64,000 nt of DNA from Trujillonella endophytica. GTDB lineage: Bacteria > Actinomycetota > Actinomycetes > Mycobacteriales > Geodermatophilaceae. The stretch is from assembly GCF_019799905.1 (NCBI RefSeq), contig NZ_JABGCI010000003.1, positions 310,001 to 374,000 of the forward strand, read 5' to 3'. A program made the position numbers and the translations under genes. Shown here one piece after another: positions 19,922 through 29,782 of the stretch. The notes under the pieces were generated by a model that saw only the letters and a program-made list of their open reading frames with translations, did not search any database and was not told the origin of the DNA. How positions within the stretch are numbered: the stretch's first letter is position 1; each line of letters starts with the position of its first letter.

Positions 19922-21172
19922 GTGGACCTCTCCCGCGCGGCCGCCGAGGCGCTCGACGCCGCCGATCCGCTCGCCGCGTTCCGCGACCGGTTCGTCATCG
20001 CCGACGACGCGCTGTACCTCGACGGCAACTCCCTCGGCCGGCTCCCCCGCGACACCCCGGCGGCGCTGGCGCGGGTGGCCGAGGAGCAGTGGGGCCGCGG
20101 GCTGGTCGGCTCGTGGTCGTCGTGGATCGGGCGGGCGACCGAGATCGGGGACCTGCTCGCCGCGGGCGTGCTCGGCGCCCGGCCCGGCGAGGTGCTGGTC
20201 AGCGACTCCACGTCGGTCGACCTCTACAAGCTGCTGGTCGCGGGGGCCGACGCCCGCCCCGGCCGGGACGTCCTGGTCTGCTGCGCCGACGACTTCCCCA
20301 CCGACCGCTACCTGGTCGCCGGCGTCGCCCAGGCCCGCGGCATGGAGGTGCGGGAGATCGCGGCGCACATCGACGAGGGGCTGGACCTCGACGTGCTCGC
20401 CGCCGCGCTGGACGAGCGGGTCGCCGTCGTCGTCCTCTCCGCGGTGGCCTACCGCTCCGGCGCGCTCCCCGACCTCGCCGCGGTCACCCGGCTGGTGCAC
20501 GACGCCGGCGCGCTGGTGCTGTGGGACCTCTCGCACGCCGCCGGCGCGGTGCCGGTGGAGCTCGAAGCGATCGGCGCCGACCTCGCCGTCGGCTGCACGT
20601 ACAAGTACCTGAACGGCGGGCCGGGCGCGCCGGCGTTCCTGTACGTGCGCCGCGACCTCGCCGACGAGCTCCGCCAGCCGATCTGGGGCTGGTTCGGCCA
20701 GCGGGACCAGTTCGCGATGGGCCCGGCCTACGACCCGGCGCCGGGGATCGAGCGGTTCGGCGTGGGGACGCCGCCCGTGCTGGGGATGGCCGCGGTGGAG
20801 GTGGGCGCGCGGCTGGTCGCCGAGGCCGGCATCGACCGCCTGGCCGCGAAGGGCCGGGCGCTGACCGACCTGGTCGTGGCGCTGGCCGACGAGTGGCTGG
20901 CCCCGCACGGCGTCGTCCTCGCCTCACCGCGGGACGCCGACCGCCGCGGGTCGCACATCAGCCTCGCGCACCCGCAGGCGTGGCAGCTCACCCAGGCGCT
21001 GGTCGACCGCGGCGTCGTCCCCGACTTCCGGACGCCGGACCGCGTGCGGCTCGGTCCGGCGCCCCTCTACACCCGCTTCGTCGACGTCTGGGACGCGATG
21101 GACCGCTTCCGCGCCGTCCTCGCCGAGGGCGCCCACGAGGCCTACCCGACGGAGCGCGCCCGGGTGACCTGA
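19922..21172 (+). CDS. kynU: Kynureninase
   Basis: PLP-dependent hydrolase of 416 residues cleaving kynurenine to anthranilate and alanine in tryptophan breakdown. Features are LYLDGNSLGRLP near the N-terminus, substrate and PLP contacts SDSTSVDLYKL and ADDFPTDRYLV, the PLP-binding Lys in GCTYKYLNGGPG (about residue 228) and the downstream WGWFGQRDQF loop. Start GTG preceded by AGGA. No tryptophan dioxygenase or known formamidase lies nearby; the divergent amidase is the only candidate partner in the window. Confidence 0.92.
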   Translation: MDLSRAAAEALDAADPLAAFRDRFVIADDALYLDGNSLGRLPRDTPAALARVAEEQWGRGLVGSWSSWIGRATEIGDLLAAGVLGARPGEVLVSDSTSVDLYKLLVAGADARPGRDVLVCCADDFPTDRYLVAGVAQARGMEVREIAAHIDEGLDLDVLAAALDERVAVVVLSAVAYRSGALPDLAAVTRLVHDAGALVLWDLSHAAGAVPVELEAIGADLAVGCTYKYLNGGPGAPAFLYVRRDLADELRQPIWGWFGQRDQFAMGPAYDPAPGIERFGVGTPPVLGMAAVEVGARLVAEAGIDRLAAKGRALTDLVVALADEWLAPHGVVLASPRDADRRGSHISLAHPQAWQLTQALVDRGVVPDFRTPDRVRLGPAPLYTRFVDVWDAMDRFRAVLAEGAHEAYPTERARVT

Positions 21173-21259
21173 CGCCGAGGCATGAGGCTGACGCCGAGGC
21201 ATGGGAAGCGATACGCACGTCCTGAGCCCGCGAGACGTGGGTGGAGCTTCCCAGGCGTC
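21169..21259. repeat. Hairpin repeat family D copy 1, with duplicated stop-codon segment
   Basis: Convergent intergene between kynU and the SCO6745 gene. CTGACGCCGAGGCATG, which includes the kynU stop, occurs twice (21169-21184 and 21188-21203). A long hairpin follows: GACGCC (21190-21195), TGGGAAGC (21202-21209) and CACGTC (21216-21221) pair with GACGTG (21234-21239), GCTTCCCA (21246-21253) and GGCGTC (21254-21259). A related hairpin is at 57441-57504. Likely a two-way terminator. Confidence 0.75.
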
Positions 21260-21261
21260 GG

Positions 21262-22125
21262 TCAGTGCGGGTCCGGGGCGCCGATCGGGTTGCCGGTCGG
21301 CCAGTCCCCCGCGGCGACGACGGCACGGCGGACCGGCGCCAGCAGCGCCCCGAGCCGGTCGCAGCCCGGGTCGCCCAGCGCCTGCCACGGCCTCAGCGCG
21401 AGCCGGTCGGTGTCGGCCTCGACCGCGGTCACCATCGCCAGGCCCTCCGCGGTGAGCTCGCCGCCGTCCAGCCAGCCGCGGCCGGCCAGCGCCGCGGCGG
21501 CGTCCTCCCACTCGTCCTCGGTCCAGCCGCGGGCCTTCAGCAGCCACTCGCGGTCGGTCCGGCCGGCGGCGACCGCGAGCACGTTGGCGGCCAGCCCGGA
21601 GATGTCCCGCTGCACCAGCGCGGCGAGGTGCCCGTCACCGCGGTGCTCCCGCAGGGTGGTCAGCGCCTGCCACAGCGCCAGGTGCGGCCGGTCGGGAACC
21701 GGCACACCCGTGTTCGCCGCGGCCAGCGGGCGCCCGGGCAGGTCGACGGCCGCGGCGGCGGCACCCGCCAGCGAGGCGGCCTCCGCCGCCTCCGCCGAGT
21801 CGGGCCACTCCTCCCCCAGCACCCGCCGGACGGCGGCGTCGACCCCGGCGAGCCGTGCGGCCAGAGCGTCCGCCGGCGACACCGTCTCCCACACCGCCGG
21901 CACCCAGCGCCGCACGAAGGCCGGGGCGAAGCCGAAGAAGGTCGCCGTCACCACCTCAGGCCCGGCCGGCCCGAGCGGCGCCGCACGCATGGCGAAGTAG
22001 GCCGACCAGAAGCCGCGGATCCCCGCGTCCTCGGCCGCGGTCCGGGCCTCCGCGGCGAAGTAGGTCAGCCCGTGGAACGGCTCCCCGAGCGCCCACAACC
22101 GCCGCGCGGTCCCGGGAGAAGTCAT
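21262..22125 (-). CDS. SCO6745 family protein (helical, HTH-like)
   Basis: Protein of 287 residues matching the actinobacterial SCO6745 family, which has no established function. Characteristic parts are the N-terminal ALGEPFHGLTYFAAEA, RGFWSAYFAMRAAPLGP, the FFGFAP stretch in VVTATFFGFAP, HLALWQALTTLREHRGDGH and DREWLLKARGWTEDEW. The C-terminal third (ALAGRGWLDGGELTAEGLAM) resembles a winged-helix wing, so DNA binding is possible. It is the downstream neighbour of the divergently oriented region before the HNH gene. No catalytic motif seen. Confidence 0.8.
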   Translation of the reverse strand: MTSPGTARRLWALGEPFHGLTYFAAEARTAAEDAGIRGFWSAYFAMRAAPLGPAGPEVVTATFFGFAPAFVRRWVPAVWETVSPADALAARLAGVDAAVRRVLGEEWPDSAEAAEAASLAGAAAAAVDLPGRPLAAANTGVPVPDRPHLALWQALTTLREHRGDGHLAALVQRDISGLAANVLAVAAGRTDREWLLKARGWTEDEWEDAAAALAGRGWLDGGELTAEGLAMVTAVEADTDRLALRPWQALGDPGCDRLGALLAPVRRAVVAAGDWPTGNPIGAPDPH

Positions 22126-22148
22126 CGTGATCCCGTTCGGGTCGGCCG

Positions 22149-22204
22149 CGTCCAGAGGCTCGTCCCGAGCTCGCGAGGGATGAGGAGGACGGGGTCCTTC
22201 TTCA
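22149..22204 (-). repeat. Stop-codon-fused hairpin element, family A copy 2
   Basis: Minus-strand element whose first bases are the HNH gene stop: TGAAGAAGGACCCCGTCC, then CCTCGCGAGCTCGGGACG and GAGCCTCTGGACG. The CTCGCGAGCTCG core is shared with copies at 29583-29641 and 57380-57437. Probable terminator of the HNH gene. Confidence 0.75.
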
Positions 22205-22810
22205 CGCGGACACGCTGTCGGGCATGCCCAGCCACTCGCGCCAGCGGGGGTCGACGGTGCGGTGGCCGAGCAGCCGCCAGGCCGCGCCGCTGGGCGTGCG
22301 CGGGGGCTGCGGCAGCTTCCACCCCAACTCGGCCAGCGACCGGTCGGCCTTGGTGTGGTTGCAGCGGCGGCAGGCTGCCACGACGTTGTCCCAGGTGTGG
22401 GTGCCGCCCCGGCTGCGCGGCACGACGTGGTCGATGCTGGTCGCCGAGCCCCCGCAGTAGACGCAGATCTGCCCGTCGCGGGTGAACACCGCGCGCCGGG
22501 AGAGCGGCACCTGCGTCGGGTAGGGCACCCGCACGTACCGGGTCAGCCGGGCGACGACGGGCACGGGCACCGCCACCGACTCCGCGTGGACCACGTCGGG
22601 CGACGAGTCGACCGACACCGCCTTCTCCGCCAGCACGAGCACGATCGCCCGGCGGCTGGAGACGACGCACAGCGGCTCGAACGTGGCGTTGAGCAACAGG
22701 GTGGCCGCAGCGGTGCCGCGGCACGGCGCGGGCGACAGGGGCAAGCGCACGGGGTCGCGGCGCGGGCCCGGCTGGCCTGCGGACGACGACCCGTTTCCGA
22801 CACGCGACAC
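22202..22810 (-). CDS. HNH endonuclease family protein
   Basis: Protein of 202 residues with an HNH nuclease domain of the kind common in actinobacterial housekeeping loci. LLLNATFEPLCVVSSRRAIV opens the conserved part. The zinc and catalytic region has CVYCGG, SIDHVVPRSRGGTHTWDNVV and CRRCNHTKADR: a four-Cys zinc knuckle around the HNH core. The biological target is unknown. The GTG at 22810 is chosen because GGAGG lies 6 nt upstream; an open frame continues to an ATG at 22876 without a good ribosome site. By memory, Rv2469c is the counterpart in M. tuberculosis. Confidence 0.85.
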   Translation of the reverse strand: MSRVGNGSSSAGQPGPRRDPVRLPLSPAPCRGTAAATLLLNATFEPLCVVSSRRAIVLVLAEKAVSVDSSPDVVHAESVAVPVPVVARLTRYVRVPYPTQVPLSRRAVFTRDGQICVYCGGSATSIDHVVPRSRGGTHTWDNVVAACRRCNHTKADRSLAELGWKLPQPPRTPSGAAWRLLGHRTVDPRWREWLGMPDSVSA

Positions 22811-22969
22811 GGGGCACCTCCGAGTGCCGCGGGTCGTGCCGCTGGGTGCTGCGCGACCCACGAGCAGCCCCATCATGACCCGGAACGGCGTCCCAGCGCT
22901 CGTGGTGTGCCCGCCGCGGCCCGAGACCGGTCACCACCGAGCGGACCCGAGAGGCCTAGCCTCGAGCTG

Positions 22970-25084
22970 GTGCGCTACCCCGAGGCCCCGCGGCTCGACC
23001 TGGTCGAGGACCTGCACGGCACCCCCGTCGCCGACCCCTACCGCTGGCTCGAGGACGTCGAGGACCCCGGCACCCGCGCGTGGACCGACGCCCAGGACGC
23101 CCTGACCGCCGAGGCGCTGGCGGCCCTGCCGCTGCGCGCGGAGTTCGCCGCCCGGCTCGAGCAGCTGGTGCACGCCGGCGCCGTCGGCGTCCCGGTCCAG
23201 CGCCGCGGCCGGGCCTTCTCCACCCGCCGCGACCCCGGCCAGGAGCACGCCGTCCTCCGGGTCCGCGAGCCCGACGGCACGGTGCGCGTGCTGGTCGACC
23301 CCATGGCGATCGACCCCGCCGGCACCACCACGCTCGACGCCTGGTCGCCGTCCTGGGAGGGCCACCGGCTGGCCTACCAGCTGTCCACCGGCGGCGACGA
23401 GGAGTCGCGGCTGTACGTGCTCGACGTCGCGACCGGCGAGCAGCTCGACGGCCCGGTCGACCGCTGCCGCTACTCCCCCGTCGCCTGGCTGCCCGGCGGC
23501 GAGGAGCTCTTCTACGTCCGCCGGCTCGCGCCCGACCAGGTGCCCGCCGGCGAGGAGCAGTACCACCGGCGCGTGTGGCGCCACCGGGTGGGCGGCGACC
23601 CGGCGGACGACGTCCTCGTGCACGGCGAGGGTCTGGACCCGACCAACTACTACGGCGTCCGCACCAGCCGCGACGGGCGGTGGCTGACCGTCTCCGCCTC
23701 GGCCGGCACCGCCCCGCGCGACGACGTCTGGCTGGCCGACCTGGGTGCCAGTGGCGAGCTGCGCGAGCTCCAGGTGGGCGTCGACGCGCAGACCAGCGCC
23801 TGGGTCGCCCGCGACGGCCGGCTGTGGCTGCTCAGCGACCGGAACTCCCCCCGCTGGCGGCTGGCCGTGGCTGACCCGGAGGACCCGGGCACCTGGGACG
23901 TCGGCGCCTGGTCCGACGTCGTCCCGCAGCAGGCCGACGGCGTCCTCTCCGACGTCGCCCTGGTCGACGGACCGGACGGCGGGCTGCAGGTGCTCGCCGT
24001 CCACTCCGTCGACGCGACCGACCGGCTCAGCGTCTGGAGCGCGGACGGCTCGGGCCGCCTGGCCGAGGTCACCGCGCTCCCCCCGGGCAGCGTCTCCGGC
24101 GTCAGCTCCCCGCCCGAGGGCGGCAGCACCGCCTGGGTCGGCTACACCGACTACGCGACCCCGCCGTCGGTGCTGCGCTGGGACTCGGCCGACCCCACCG
24201 CGCTGGCCGACCACGAGCGCGCCCCCGTCGCCGGCGACGTCCCGGCCCTGACCGTCGTCGAGACGCACGCGACGAGCCGGGACGGGACGCCGGTGCACCT
24301 CTTCGTGCTGTCGGGCTCCGGCCGACCCGACACCCCGCGGCCGACCGTCCTCTACGGCTACGGCGGGTTCAACGTCTCCCTCACGCCCGGGTACTCGGCG
24401 CAGGCGCTGTCGTGGGTCGCCGCCGGCGGGGTGTGGGTCGTGGCGAACCTGCGCGGCGGCTCCGAGCACGGCGAGGAGTGGCACCGCGCGGGCATGCGCG
24501 AGCGCAAGCAGAACGTCTTCGACGACTTCGCCGCCGCCGGTGAGCACCTGGTCGCCGAGGGGTGGACGACGCACGGGCAGCTGGCGGTCTTCGGCGGGTC
24601 CAACGGCGGGCTGCTGGTCGGCGCCACCCTCACCCAGCGCCCCGACCTCGCCGCGGCCGTCGTCTGCAGCGCGCCGCTGCTGGACATGGTCCGCTACGAG
24701 CGCTTCGGGCTGGGCCGCACCTGGAACGACGAGTACGGCACCGCCGAGGACCCGGTCGAGCTGGGCTGGCTGCTGGGCTACTCGCCGTACCACGCCGTCC
24801 GCGAGGGCACGGCCTACCCCGCGACCCTGTTCACGACCTTCGAGAGCGACACCCGGGTCGACCCCCTGCACGCCCGCAAGCTGGCCGCCGCCCTCCAGCA
24901 CGCGACCACCGCGGAGGCGCCGGTGCTCCTGCGCCGCGAGGTCTCGGTCGGCCACGGTGCCCGCGCGGTGAGCCGCACGGTCGGGCTGGCCGCCGACCAG
25001 CTCGCGTTCCTCGCCGCGCACACCGGGCTCAGCGGATCCGGACCGAGCGGATACGGACCGAGCGGATCCGGAAAGTCTGGCTGA
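22970..25084 (+). CDS. Prolyl oligopeptidase (S9A)
   Basis: Serine peptidase of 704 residues cutting short peptides after proline. The N-terminal beta-propeller begins [20 protein letters not shown]. The C-terminal alpha/beta hydrolase domain has [15 protein letters not shown], the nucleophile Ser in [12 protein letters not shown] (about residue 545), Asp in [13 protein letters not shown] (about 627) and His in VGHGARA (about 663). No signal peptide, so cytoplasmic. The C-terminus ends in a Gly/Ser/Pro repeat ([17 protein letters not shown]) encoded by near-identical 15-nt units at about 25031-25078. Start GTG. Confidence 0.9.
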   Translation: MRYPEAPRLDLVEDLHGTPVADPYRWLEDVEDPGTRAWTDAQDALTAEALAALPLRAEFAARLEQLVHAGAVGVPVQRRGRAFSTRRDPGQEHAVLRVREPDGTVRVLVDPMAIDPAGTTTLDAWSPSWEGHRLAYQLSTGGDEESRLYVLDVATGEQLDGPVDRCRYSPVAWLPGGEELFYVRRLAPDQVPAGEEQYHRRVWRHRVGGDPADDVLVHGEGLDPTNYYGVRTSRDGRWLTVSASAGTAPRDDVWLADLGASGELRELQVGVDAQTSAWVARDGRLWLLSDRNSPRWRLAVADPEDPGTWDVGAWSDVVPQQADGVLSDVALVDGPDGGLQVLAVHSVDATDRLSVWSADGSGRLAEVTALPPGSVSGVSSPPEGGSTAWVGYTDYATPPSVLRWDSADPTALADHERAPVAGDVPALTVVETHATSRDGTPVHLFVLSGSGRPDTPRPTVLYGYGGFNVSLTPGYSAQALSWVAAGGVWVVANLRGGSEHGEEWHRAGMRERKQNVFDDFAAAGEHLVAEGWTTHGQLAVFGGSNGGLLVGATLTQRPDLAAAVVCSAPLLDMVRYERFGLGRTWNDEYGTAEDPVELGWLLGYSPYHAVREGTAYPATLFTTFESDTRVDPLHARKLAAALQHATTAEAPVLLRREVSVGHGARAVSRTVGLAADQLAFLAAHTGLSGSGPSGYGPSGSGKSG

Positions 25085-25117
25085 CGGACGGCCCATCGCC
25101 TGCTTGTATTGACCGTG

Positions 25118-26137
25118 ATGGACGGTTCACTGTCCGTGGTCGCGGCCGCCGACGGCAGCACCATGGAACTCCCGGAGTGCGTCGAGGACGCGGGCTCGCT
25201 GTGCGCCCGCGTCTACGACCTGTTCGGCCTCGACTGGCTGGCGGCCAACGCGGACGCCTTGATCGCCAAGCCGGCGCGGATCCTGCTGGTCGTCGCCCTC
25301 GCGCTGGTGGTGCGGCTGCTGCTGCACCGGGGCATCCGCCGGCTGACGGGCCGGACCGCGGTCGGGGCCATGCCCACCATCCTGCGGCCGTGGCGGAACC
25401 GCGCCCGCGCCGCGGACCCCGACGGGCTGGAGACGATCGCCGAGCGCCGCACCCAGCGGGCGGCCGCGATCAGCTCCGTGCTGCGCAGCTTCTCGTCGTT
25501 CGTGGTGCTGGGCATCGCCGTCGTCCTGGTGCTCGGCGAGCTGGGCGTGAACCTGGCGCCGATCATCGCCAGCGCCGGCGTCCTGGGTGTGGCCCTGGGC
25601 TTCGGCGCGCAGAACCTGGTCAAGGACTTCATCGCCGGGATCGGGATCATCCTCGAGGACCAGTACGGGGTGGGCGACGTCGTCGACCTGGGTGAGGCCA
25701 TGGGCACCGTCGAGGCGGTGGGCCTGCGGATCACCCGGCTCCGGGACGCCCACGGCGTCGTCTGGTACGTCCGCAACGGCGAGGTGCTGCGGGTGGGCAA
25801 CAAGAGCCAGGGCTTCGCGCAGGTCGTCATCGACATGCCCGTGGCCCACGACACCGACCTGGACGCCTGCCGCGTGCTGATGCAGGAGGTCGCCGACGCG
25901 ATGTACGCCGAGCCGGAGTGGGCGGAGGTCCTGCTGGCCGAGCCGGAGTCGCTGGGCGTCGAGCAGATCACCGCCCAGGGCGTGGTCATGCGCGTGCAGG
26001 TACGCAGCACCAACGCCGACCAGTGGCGGGTGGCGCGCGAGCTGCGGCTGCGGCTCAGCGAGCGCTTCGCCGCTGCGGGCATCCGGACGCCGAACCCGGT
26101 CCTCGGCGCGACGGCGGCCCCGGCGGCCCGGCCGTGA
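25118..26137 (+). CDS. MscS-family mechanosensitive channel
   Basis: Small-conductance mechanosensitive channel homologue of 339 residues. Helices lie at about 45-70 (ARILLVVALALVVRLLLH) and 125-150, then the pore helix GVLGVALGFGAQNLVKDFIAG (in two parts), the diagnostic MscS TM3 pattern, at about 155-175. The beta domain follows (IILEDQYGVGDVVDLGE, GLRITRLRDAHGVVWYVRNG) with the C-terminal alpha/beta region. It releases solutes under osmotic down-shock. The ATG at 25118 is chosen; a TTG at 25109 and a GTG at 25115 are also in frame. The MFS gene start overlaps its stop. Confidence 0.9.
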   Translation: MDGSLSVVAAADGSTMELPECVEDAGSLCARVYDLFGLDWLAANADALIAKPARILLVVALALVVRLLLHRGIRRLTGRTAVGAMPTILRPWRNRARAADPDGLETIAERRTQRAAAISSVLRSFSSFVVLGIAVVLVLGELGVNLAPIIASAGVLGVALGFGAQNLVKDFIAGIGIILEDQYGVGDVVDLGEAMGTVEAVGLRITRLRDAHGVVWYVRNGEVLRVGNKSQGFAQVVIDMPVAHDTDLDACRVLMQEVADAMYAEPEWAEVLLAEPESLGVEQITAQGVVMRVQVRSTNADQWRVARELRLRLSERFAAAGIRTPNPVLGATAAPAARP

Positions 26138-27471
26138 GCGACCGGCCGCCGGCCCCGTCGACCGAGGTCACCGAGCAGGCGACCTCCGTGGGCCAGGACA
26201 CCGAACAGGCGACCTTCGGGGAGGTCTTCGCCGTCCAGGAGTTCCGGCCGCTGTTCGGCAGCTTCCTGCTCTCCACGATCGGCGACCAGCTGGCCCGCGT
26301 CGCGCTGACGGTCCTGGTCTACCAGCGCACCGACTCGCCGCTGCTCTCGGCGATCACCTTCGCCATCAGCTACCTCCCGTGGCTGGTCGGCGGGCCGGTG
26401 CTCGCCACCCTGGCCGACCGGCTGCCCCGCCACCGCGTGCTCATCGCCAGCGACGTGGCCCGGGCCGTGCTGGTGGCCGGCATGGCCGTGCCCGGCACCC
26501 CGCTGCCGCTCCTGCTGGTCCTGCTGCTGCTCGTGTCGCTGTTCGCCCCGCCGTTCGAGTCCGCCCGCTCCGCCCTCATGGCCGACGTCCTGACCGGGGA
26601 CCGGTACGCGGTGGCCACCTCGCTGACCAACGTCAGCGCCCAGGTGTCGCAGGTGATCGGCTTCGCCCTGGCCGGCACGCTCGTGGCGTCGCTGGACCCC
26701 TCCTGGGTGCTGTTGCTGGACGCCGCGACGTTCGGCGTCTCCGCCGTGTGGCTCCGCGTCGGGCTGGAGCGCCGGCCCGCCCCCGCCGCGGCCGAGGGCG
26801 CAGGCCGCTCGGTCTGGCAGGACGCCGGCGACGGGATGCGCCTGATCGCGCGGACGCCGCGGCTGCTGACGCTCATCCTGCTGGTCTGGGTCGGTGTGAT
26901 GTTCGCCAACGCGGCCGAGGGCATCGCGGTGCCGCTGGTCGACGAGCTCGGCGGCGGCGCGCTCGCGGTCGGCATGCTGCTGGCGGCCAACCCGCTCGGC
27001 GTGACCGTCGGGGGGCTGCTGCTGGCCCGGCTCGTGGCGCCCACCCGGCGAGCCGGGCTGGTGCCCGGGCTCGTGCTGCTGTCGCTGCTCCCGGTGCTGC
27101 TCGCCGGGCTCGTCGCCATGTGGGCCCCGCCCGGGCGGACGGCCTACGGCGTGGTCCTGGCCTGCATGTTCGTCGCCGGGCTCGGGGCCTCCTGGACCAT
27201 CCCGCTGAACGTGATGTTCGTGCAGGAGGTGCCACCCGCCTTCCGCGGGCGGGCGATCGGGGTGGCCGTCAGCGGGCTCTACGGCGTCCAGGGACTCGGC
27301 GCGCTCGGCGCCGGCCTGGCCGCCGAGGGCGTCGCCCCGAGCACGGTGGTGGCGCTCATCGGCGGGCTCGGCGTGCTCGCCGTCCTCCCCCCGCTGCTGG
27401 CCTGGTCCCGCCTGCAGGCCGCCGCGCGGGCCGACGCCGTGGCGGCCACCGCCGTTCCTGCGGGACCATGA
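26134..27471 (+). CDS. MFS transporter
   Basis: Major facilitator superfamily protein of 445 residues with about twelve membrane helices. It begins with a hydrophilic 35-residue N-terminus, then [20 protein letters not shown], a start typical of the MFS_3/enterobactin-exporter-like group. The loop 2-3 motif reads [12 protein letters not shown] (motif A form). The substrate is probably a drug or siderophore but cannot be told. Start GTG overlapping the MscS stop (GTGA), so translationally coupled to the channel. The glbO gene follows after 4 nt. Confidence 0.88.
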   Translation: MSDRPPAPSTEVTEQATSVGQDTEQATFGEVFAVQEFRPLFGSFLLSTIGDQLARVALTVLVYQRTDSPLLSAITFAISYLPWLVGGPVLATLADRLPRHRVLIASDVARAVLVAGMAVPGTPLPLLLVLLLLVSLFAPPFESARSALMADVLTGDRYAVATSLTNVSAQVSQVIGFALAGTLVASLDPSWVLLLDAATFGVSAVWLRVGLERRPAPAAAEGAGRSVWQDAGDGMRLIARTPRLLTLILLVWVGVMFANAAEGIAVPLVDELGGGALAVGMLLAANPLGVTVGGLLLARLVAPTRRAGLVPGLVLLSLLPVLLAGLVAMWAPPGRTAYGVVLACMFVAGLGASWTIPLNVMFVQEVPPAFRGRAIGVAVSGLYGVQGLGALGAGLAAEGVAPSTVVALIGGLGVLAVLPPLLAWSRLQAAARADAVAATAVPAGP

Positions 27472-27475
27472 GCAC

Positions 27476-27910
27476 GTGACACAGCCCGACCGGACCCTGC
27501 CCTCGGCGCGGACCTTCTTCGACGAGGTCGGCGGGGCGCCGACGTTCGACCGGCTGGTGTCGCGCTTCTACGCCGGCGTCCGCGCCGACCCGGTCCTCGC
27601 CCCGCTGTACCCCCAGGACGACTGGGAGGGCGCCGAGACCCGGCTGCGGCGGTTCCTCGAGCAGTACTGGGGCGGTCCGACCACCTACTCCCAGGAGCGC
27701 GGCCACCCGCGGCTGCGGATGCGGCACGCCCCCTTCGCCATCGGCCCGGCCGAGCGCGACGCGTGGCTGTCGAACATGCGCGACGCCGTGGACTCCCTGG
27801 AGCTCACCCCCGAGCAGGACGCCACGCTCTGGGGCTACCTGGAGATGGCCGCCCGGAGCATGCAGAACCGCTGGCCCGACGACGCGCCCGGCGACCTCTC
27901 CCCCGCCTGA
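27476..27910 (+). CDS. glbO: Group II truncated haemoglobin (trHbO)
   Basis: Single-domain heme protein of 144 residues with the 2-on-2 globin fold. Landmarks are [16 protein letters not shown] (Tyr B10 in the FY pair), [20 protein letters not shown], the proximal His F8 in [10 protein letters not shown] and the group II Trp G8 in [11 protein letters not shown]. Members bind oxygen tightly and detoxify NO or peroxide or supply respiration. Start GTG. Last gene of the run MscS-MFS-glbO, followed 85 nt later by aglA, the same glbO-aglA order as Rv2470-Rv2471. Confidence 0.92.
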   Translation: MTQPDRTLPSARTFFDEVGGAPTFDRLVSRFYAGVRADPVLAPLYPQDDWEGAETRLRRFLEQYWGGPTTYSQERGHPRLRMRHAPFAIGPAERDAWLSNMRDAVDSLELTPEQDATLWGYLEMAARSMQNRWPDDAPGDLSPA

Positions 27911-27995
27911 GCGAGGACCCGTTCTCCGCCCGCCCCGCACGCCCGGCGCGGGCCTCCGGACGGGCCCGCACACCCACGCAACCCGAGGACACCCT

Positions 27996-29585
27996 GTGCC
28001 AGCACCCGCGCGCGCCTTCCGCACCACCGGCCCGGACTGGTGGCGCGACGCCGTCTTCTACCAGGTCTACATCCGCAGCTTCGCCGACGGGAACGGGGAC
28101 GGCGTCGGTGACCTGGCCGGCATCCGCGCGCGGCTGCCGCACCTGGTCGAGCTCGGCGTCGACGCCATCTGGATCACGCCGTTCTACCCCTCGCCCATGC
28201 ACGACCACGGCTACGACGTCGCCGATCCCCGGGACGTCGAGCCGGTGTTCGGCGACCTCGCCGAGTTCGACGCCCTCCTGGCCGAGGCCCACGACGCCGG
28301 CCTGCGGGTGACCGTCGACCTGGTGCCCAACCACAGCTCGCACGCCCACGAGTGGTTCACCGCGGCGCTGGCCGCGGGCCCCGGCTCACCGGAGCGGGCC
28401 CGCTACCTGTTCCGCGACGGCCAGGGGCCCGACGGCGCCGAGCCGCCGAACAACTGGCCGTCGGTGTTCGGCGGGCCGGCGTGGTCCCGCGTGCCCGACG
28501 GGCAGTGGTACCTGCACCTGTTCGCCCCCGAGCAACCCGACCTGGACTTCACCAACCCCGAGGTGCTCGCCGACCTCGAGGAGACGATGCGGTTCTGGCT
28601 CGACCGCGGGGTCGACGGGTTCCGCATCGACGTGGCCCACGGCATGGCCAAGCCCGAGGGCCTGCCGGACATGCTGCCGATGGAGGACACCGGCCTGCTC
28701 GACGACCACGGCCCGGGCGACCACCGGTTCGACCAGGACGGCGTGCACGAGGTGCACCGGCGCATCCGCCGGGTCATCGACGCCTACCCCGACCGCATGG
28801 CGGTCGGCGAGGTCTGGGTGTCCGACGACGACCGGCTGGCGCAGTACCTGCGGCCCGACGAGCTGCAACTGGCCTTCAACTTCAAGCTGCTGACGGCGGA
28901 GTGGGACGCCGCGGCGCTGCGGACGGCGATCGAGCACTCGCTCGCCACGGTCGAGGGCACCCCCGCGCCGGCCTGCTGGGTGCTGTCCAACCACGACCGC
29001 CCCCGGCACGTGACTCGTTACGGTGACGGTAACGAGGGCACCCGCCGAGCGCGGGCGGCGGCGCTGCTGCAGCTGGCCCTGCCCGGCGTCGCCTACCTCT
29101 ACAACGGCGACGAGCTCGGCATGCCGGACGTCGACCTGCCCGACGAGGCGCTCCAGGACCCGATCTGGGAGCGCTCCGGGCACACCGAGCGCGGCCGCGA
29201 CGCCTGCCGGATCCCCGTGCCGTGGTCGGGCACCGAGCCCCCGTACGGCTTCTCCTCGAGCCCCGGCACCTGGCTGCCGATGCCCGAGGGGTGGGGACCG
29301 CTCACCGCGGAGGCACAGGCGGCCGACGACGGTTCGATGCTGTCGCTGTACCGACGTGCACTCGGGCTGCGGACGACGTCCCCGGCCTTGCGCGGCGACG
29401 CCGTGGAGTGGCTGCCCGCGCCGGAGGGCTGCCTGGCCTTCCGCCGTCCCGGCGGGCTGGTCTGCCTGGTCAACCTCTCCCCCGCCGCCGTCCCGCTGCC
29501 CGAGGGCGAGGTGCTGCTGGCCAGCGGGGACGTGGCCGGCGGCACCCTCGCCGCGGACACCGCGGTCTGGCTGCGGGCGGGCTGA
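27996..29585 (+). CDS. aglA: Alpha-glucosidase (GH13)
   Basis: Cytoplasmic glycoside hydrolase of 529 residues. The TIM barrel carries the GH13 conserved regions: DLVPNHSSHAHEWF (I), GVDGFRIDVAHGMAK with the nucleophile Asp (II), MAVGEVWVSDD with the acid Glu (III) and WVLSNHDRPRHVTR with the stabilising His-Asp (IV). A C-terminal beta domain follows. QVYIRSFADGNGDGVGDLAG is typical of alpha-glucosidases and related oligo-1,6-glucosidases. GTG preceded by GAGGACACCCT. The stop codon is fused to a family A hairpin. Counterpart of Rv2471. Confidence 0.9.
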   Translation: MPAPARAFRTTGPDWWRDAVFYQVYIRSFADGNGDGVGDLAGIRARLPHLVELGVDAIWITPFYPSPMHDHGYDVADPRDVEPVFGDLAEFDALLAEAHDAGLRVTVDLVPNHSSHAHEWFTAALAAGPGSPERARYLFRDGQGPDGAEPPNNWPSVFGGPAWSRVPDGQWYLHLFAPEQPDLDFTNPEVLADLEETMRFWLDRGVDGFRIDVAHGMAKPEGLPDMLPMEDTGLLDDHGPGDHRFDQDGVHEVHRRIRRVIDAYPDRMAVGEVWVSDDDRLAQYLRPDELQLAFNFKLLTAEWDAAALRTAIEHSLATVEGTPAPACWVLSNHDRPRHVTRYGDGNEGTRRARAAALLQLALPGVAYLYNGDELGMPDVDLPDEALQDPIWERSGHTERGRDACRIPVPWSGTEPPYGFSSSPGTWLPMPEGWGPLTAEAQAADDGSMLSLYRRALGLRTTSPALRGDAVEWLPAPEGCLAFRRPGGLVCLVNLSPAAVPLPEGEVLLASGDVAGGTLAADTAVWLRAG

Positions 29586-29641
29586 AAGTAGGGACCCCGT
29601 CCTCCTCGTCCCTCGCGAGCTCGAGGCGAGCCTCGGGACGG
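29583..29641 (+). repeat. Stop-codon-fused hairpin element, family A copy 3
   Basis: Plus-strand element starting with the aglA stop (TGAAAGTAGGGACCCCGTCC), then CTCCTCGTCCCTCGCGAGCT and GAGGCGAGCCTCGGGACGG. Same order and core as copies 2 and 4. Probably ends aglA transcription. The rest of the 197-nt gap to the ABC gene shows no gene. Confidence 0.75.
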
Positions 29642-29782
29642 CGCCGTGTACGACTCGCCGGTCGAGGGGCGCGGATCGGTGGCACCGATAGAATCGGCTG
29701 CGTAACGACGCGTCACGGGGGACGCGCCAACTTCGGTCGACCGGCCCCTGGCCGGGACCTGTCCCGGGGAGGCCGCCCACAC

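Noticed and set aside
22202..22810. Homing endonuclease or defence nuclease for the HNH gene
   Set aside because: The locus is conserved housekeeping context (beside glbO/aglA block) with no intron, intein or methylase.
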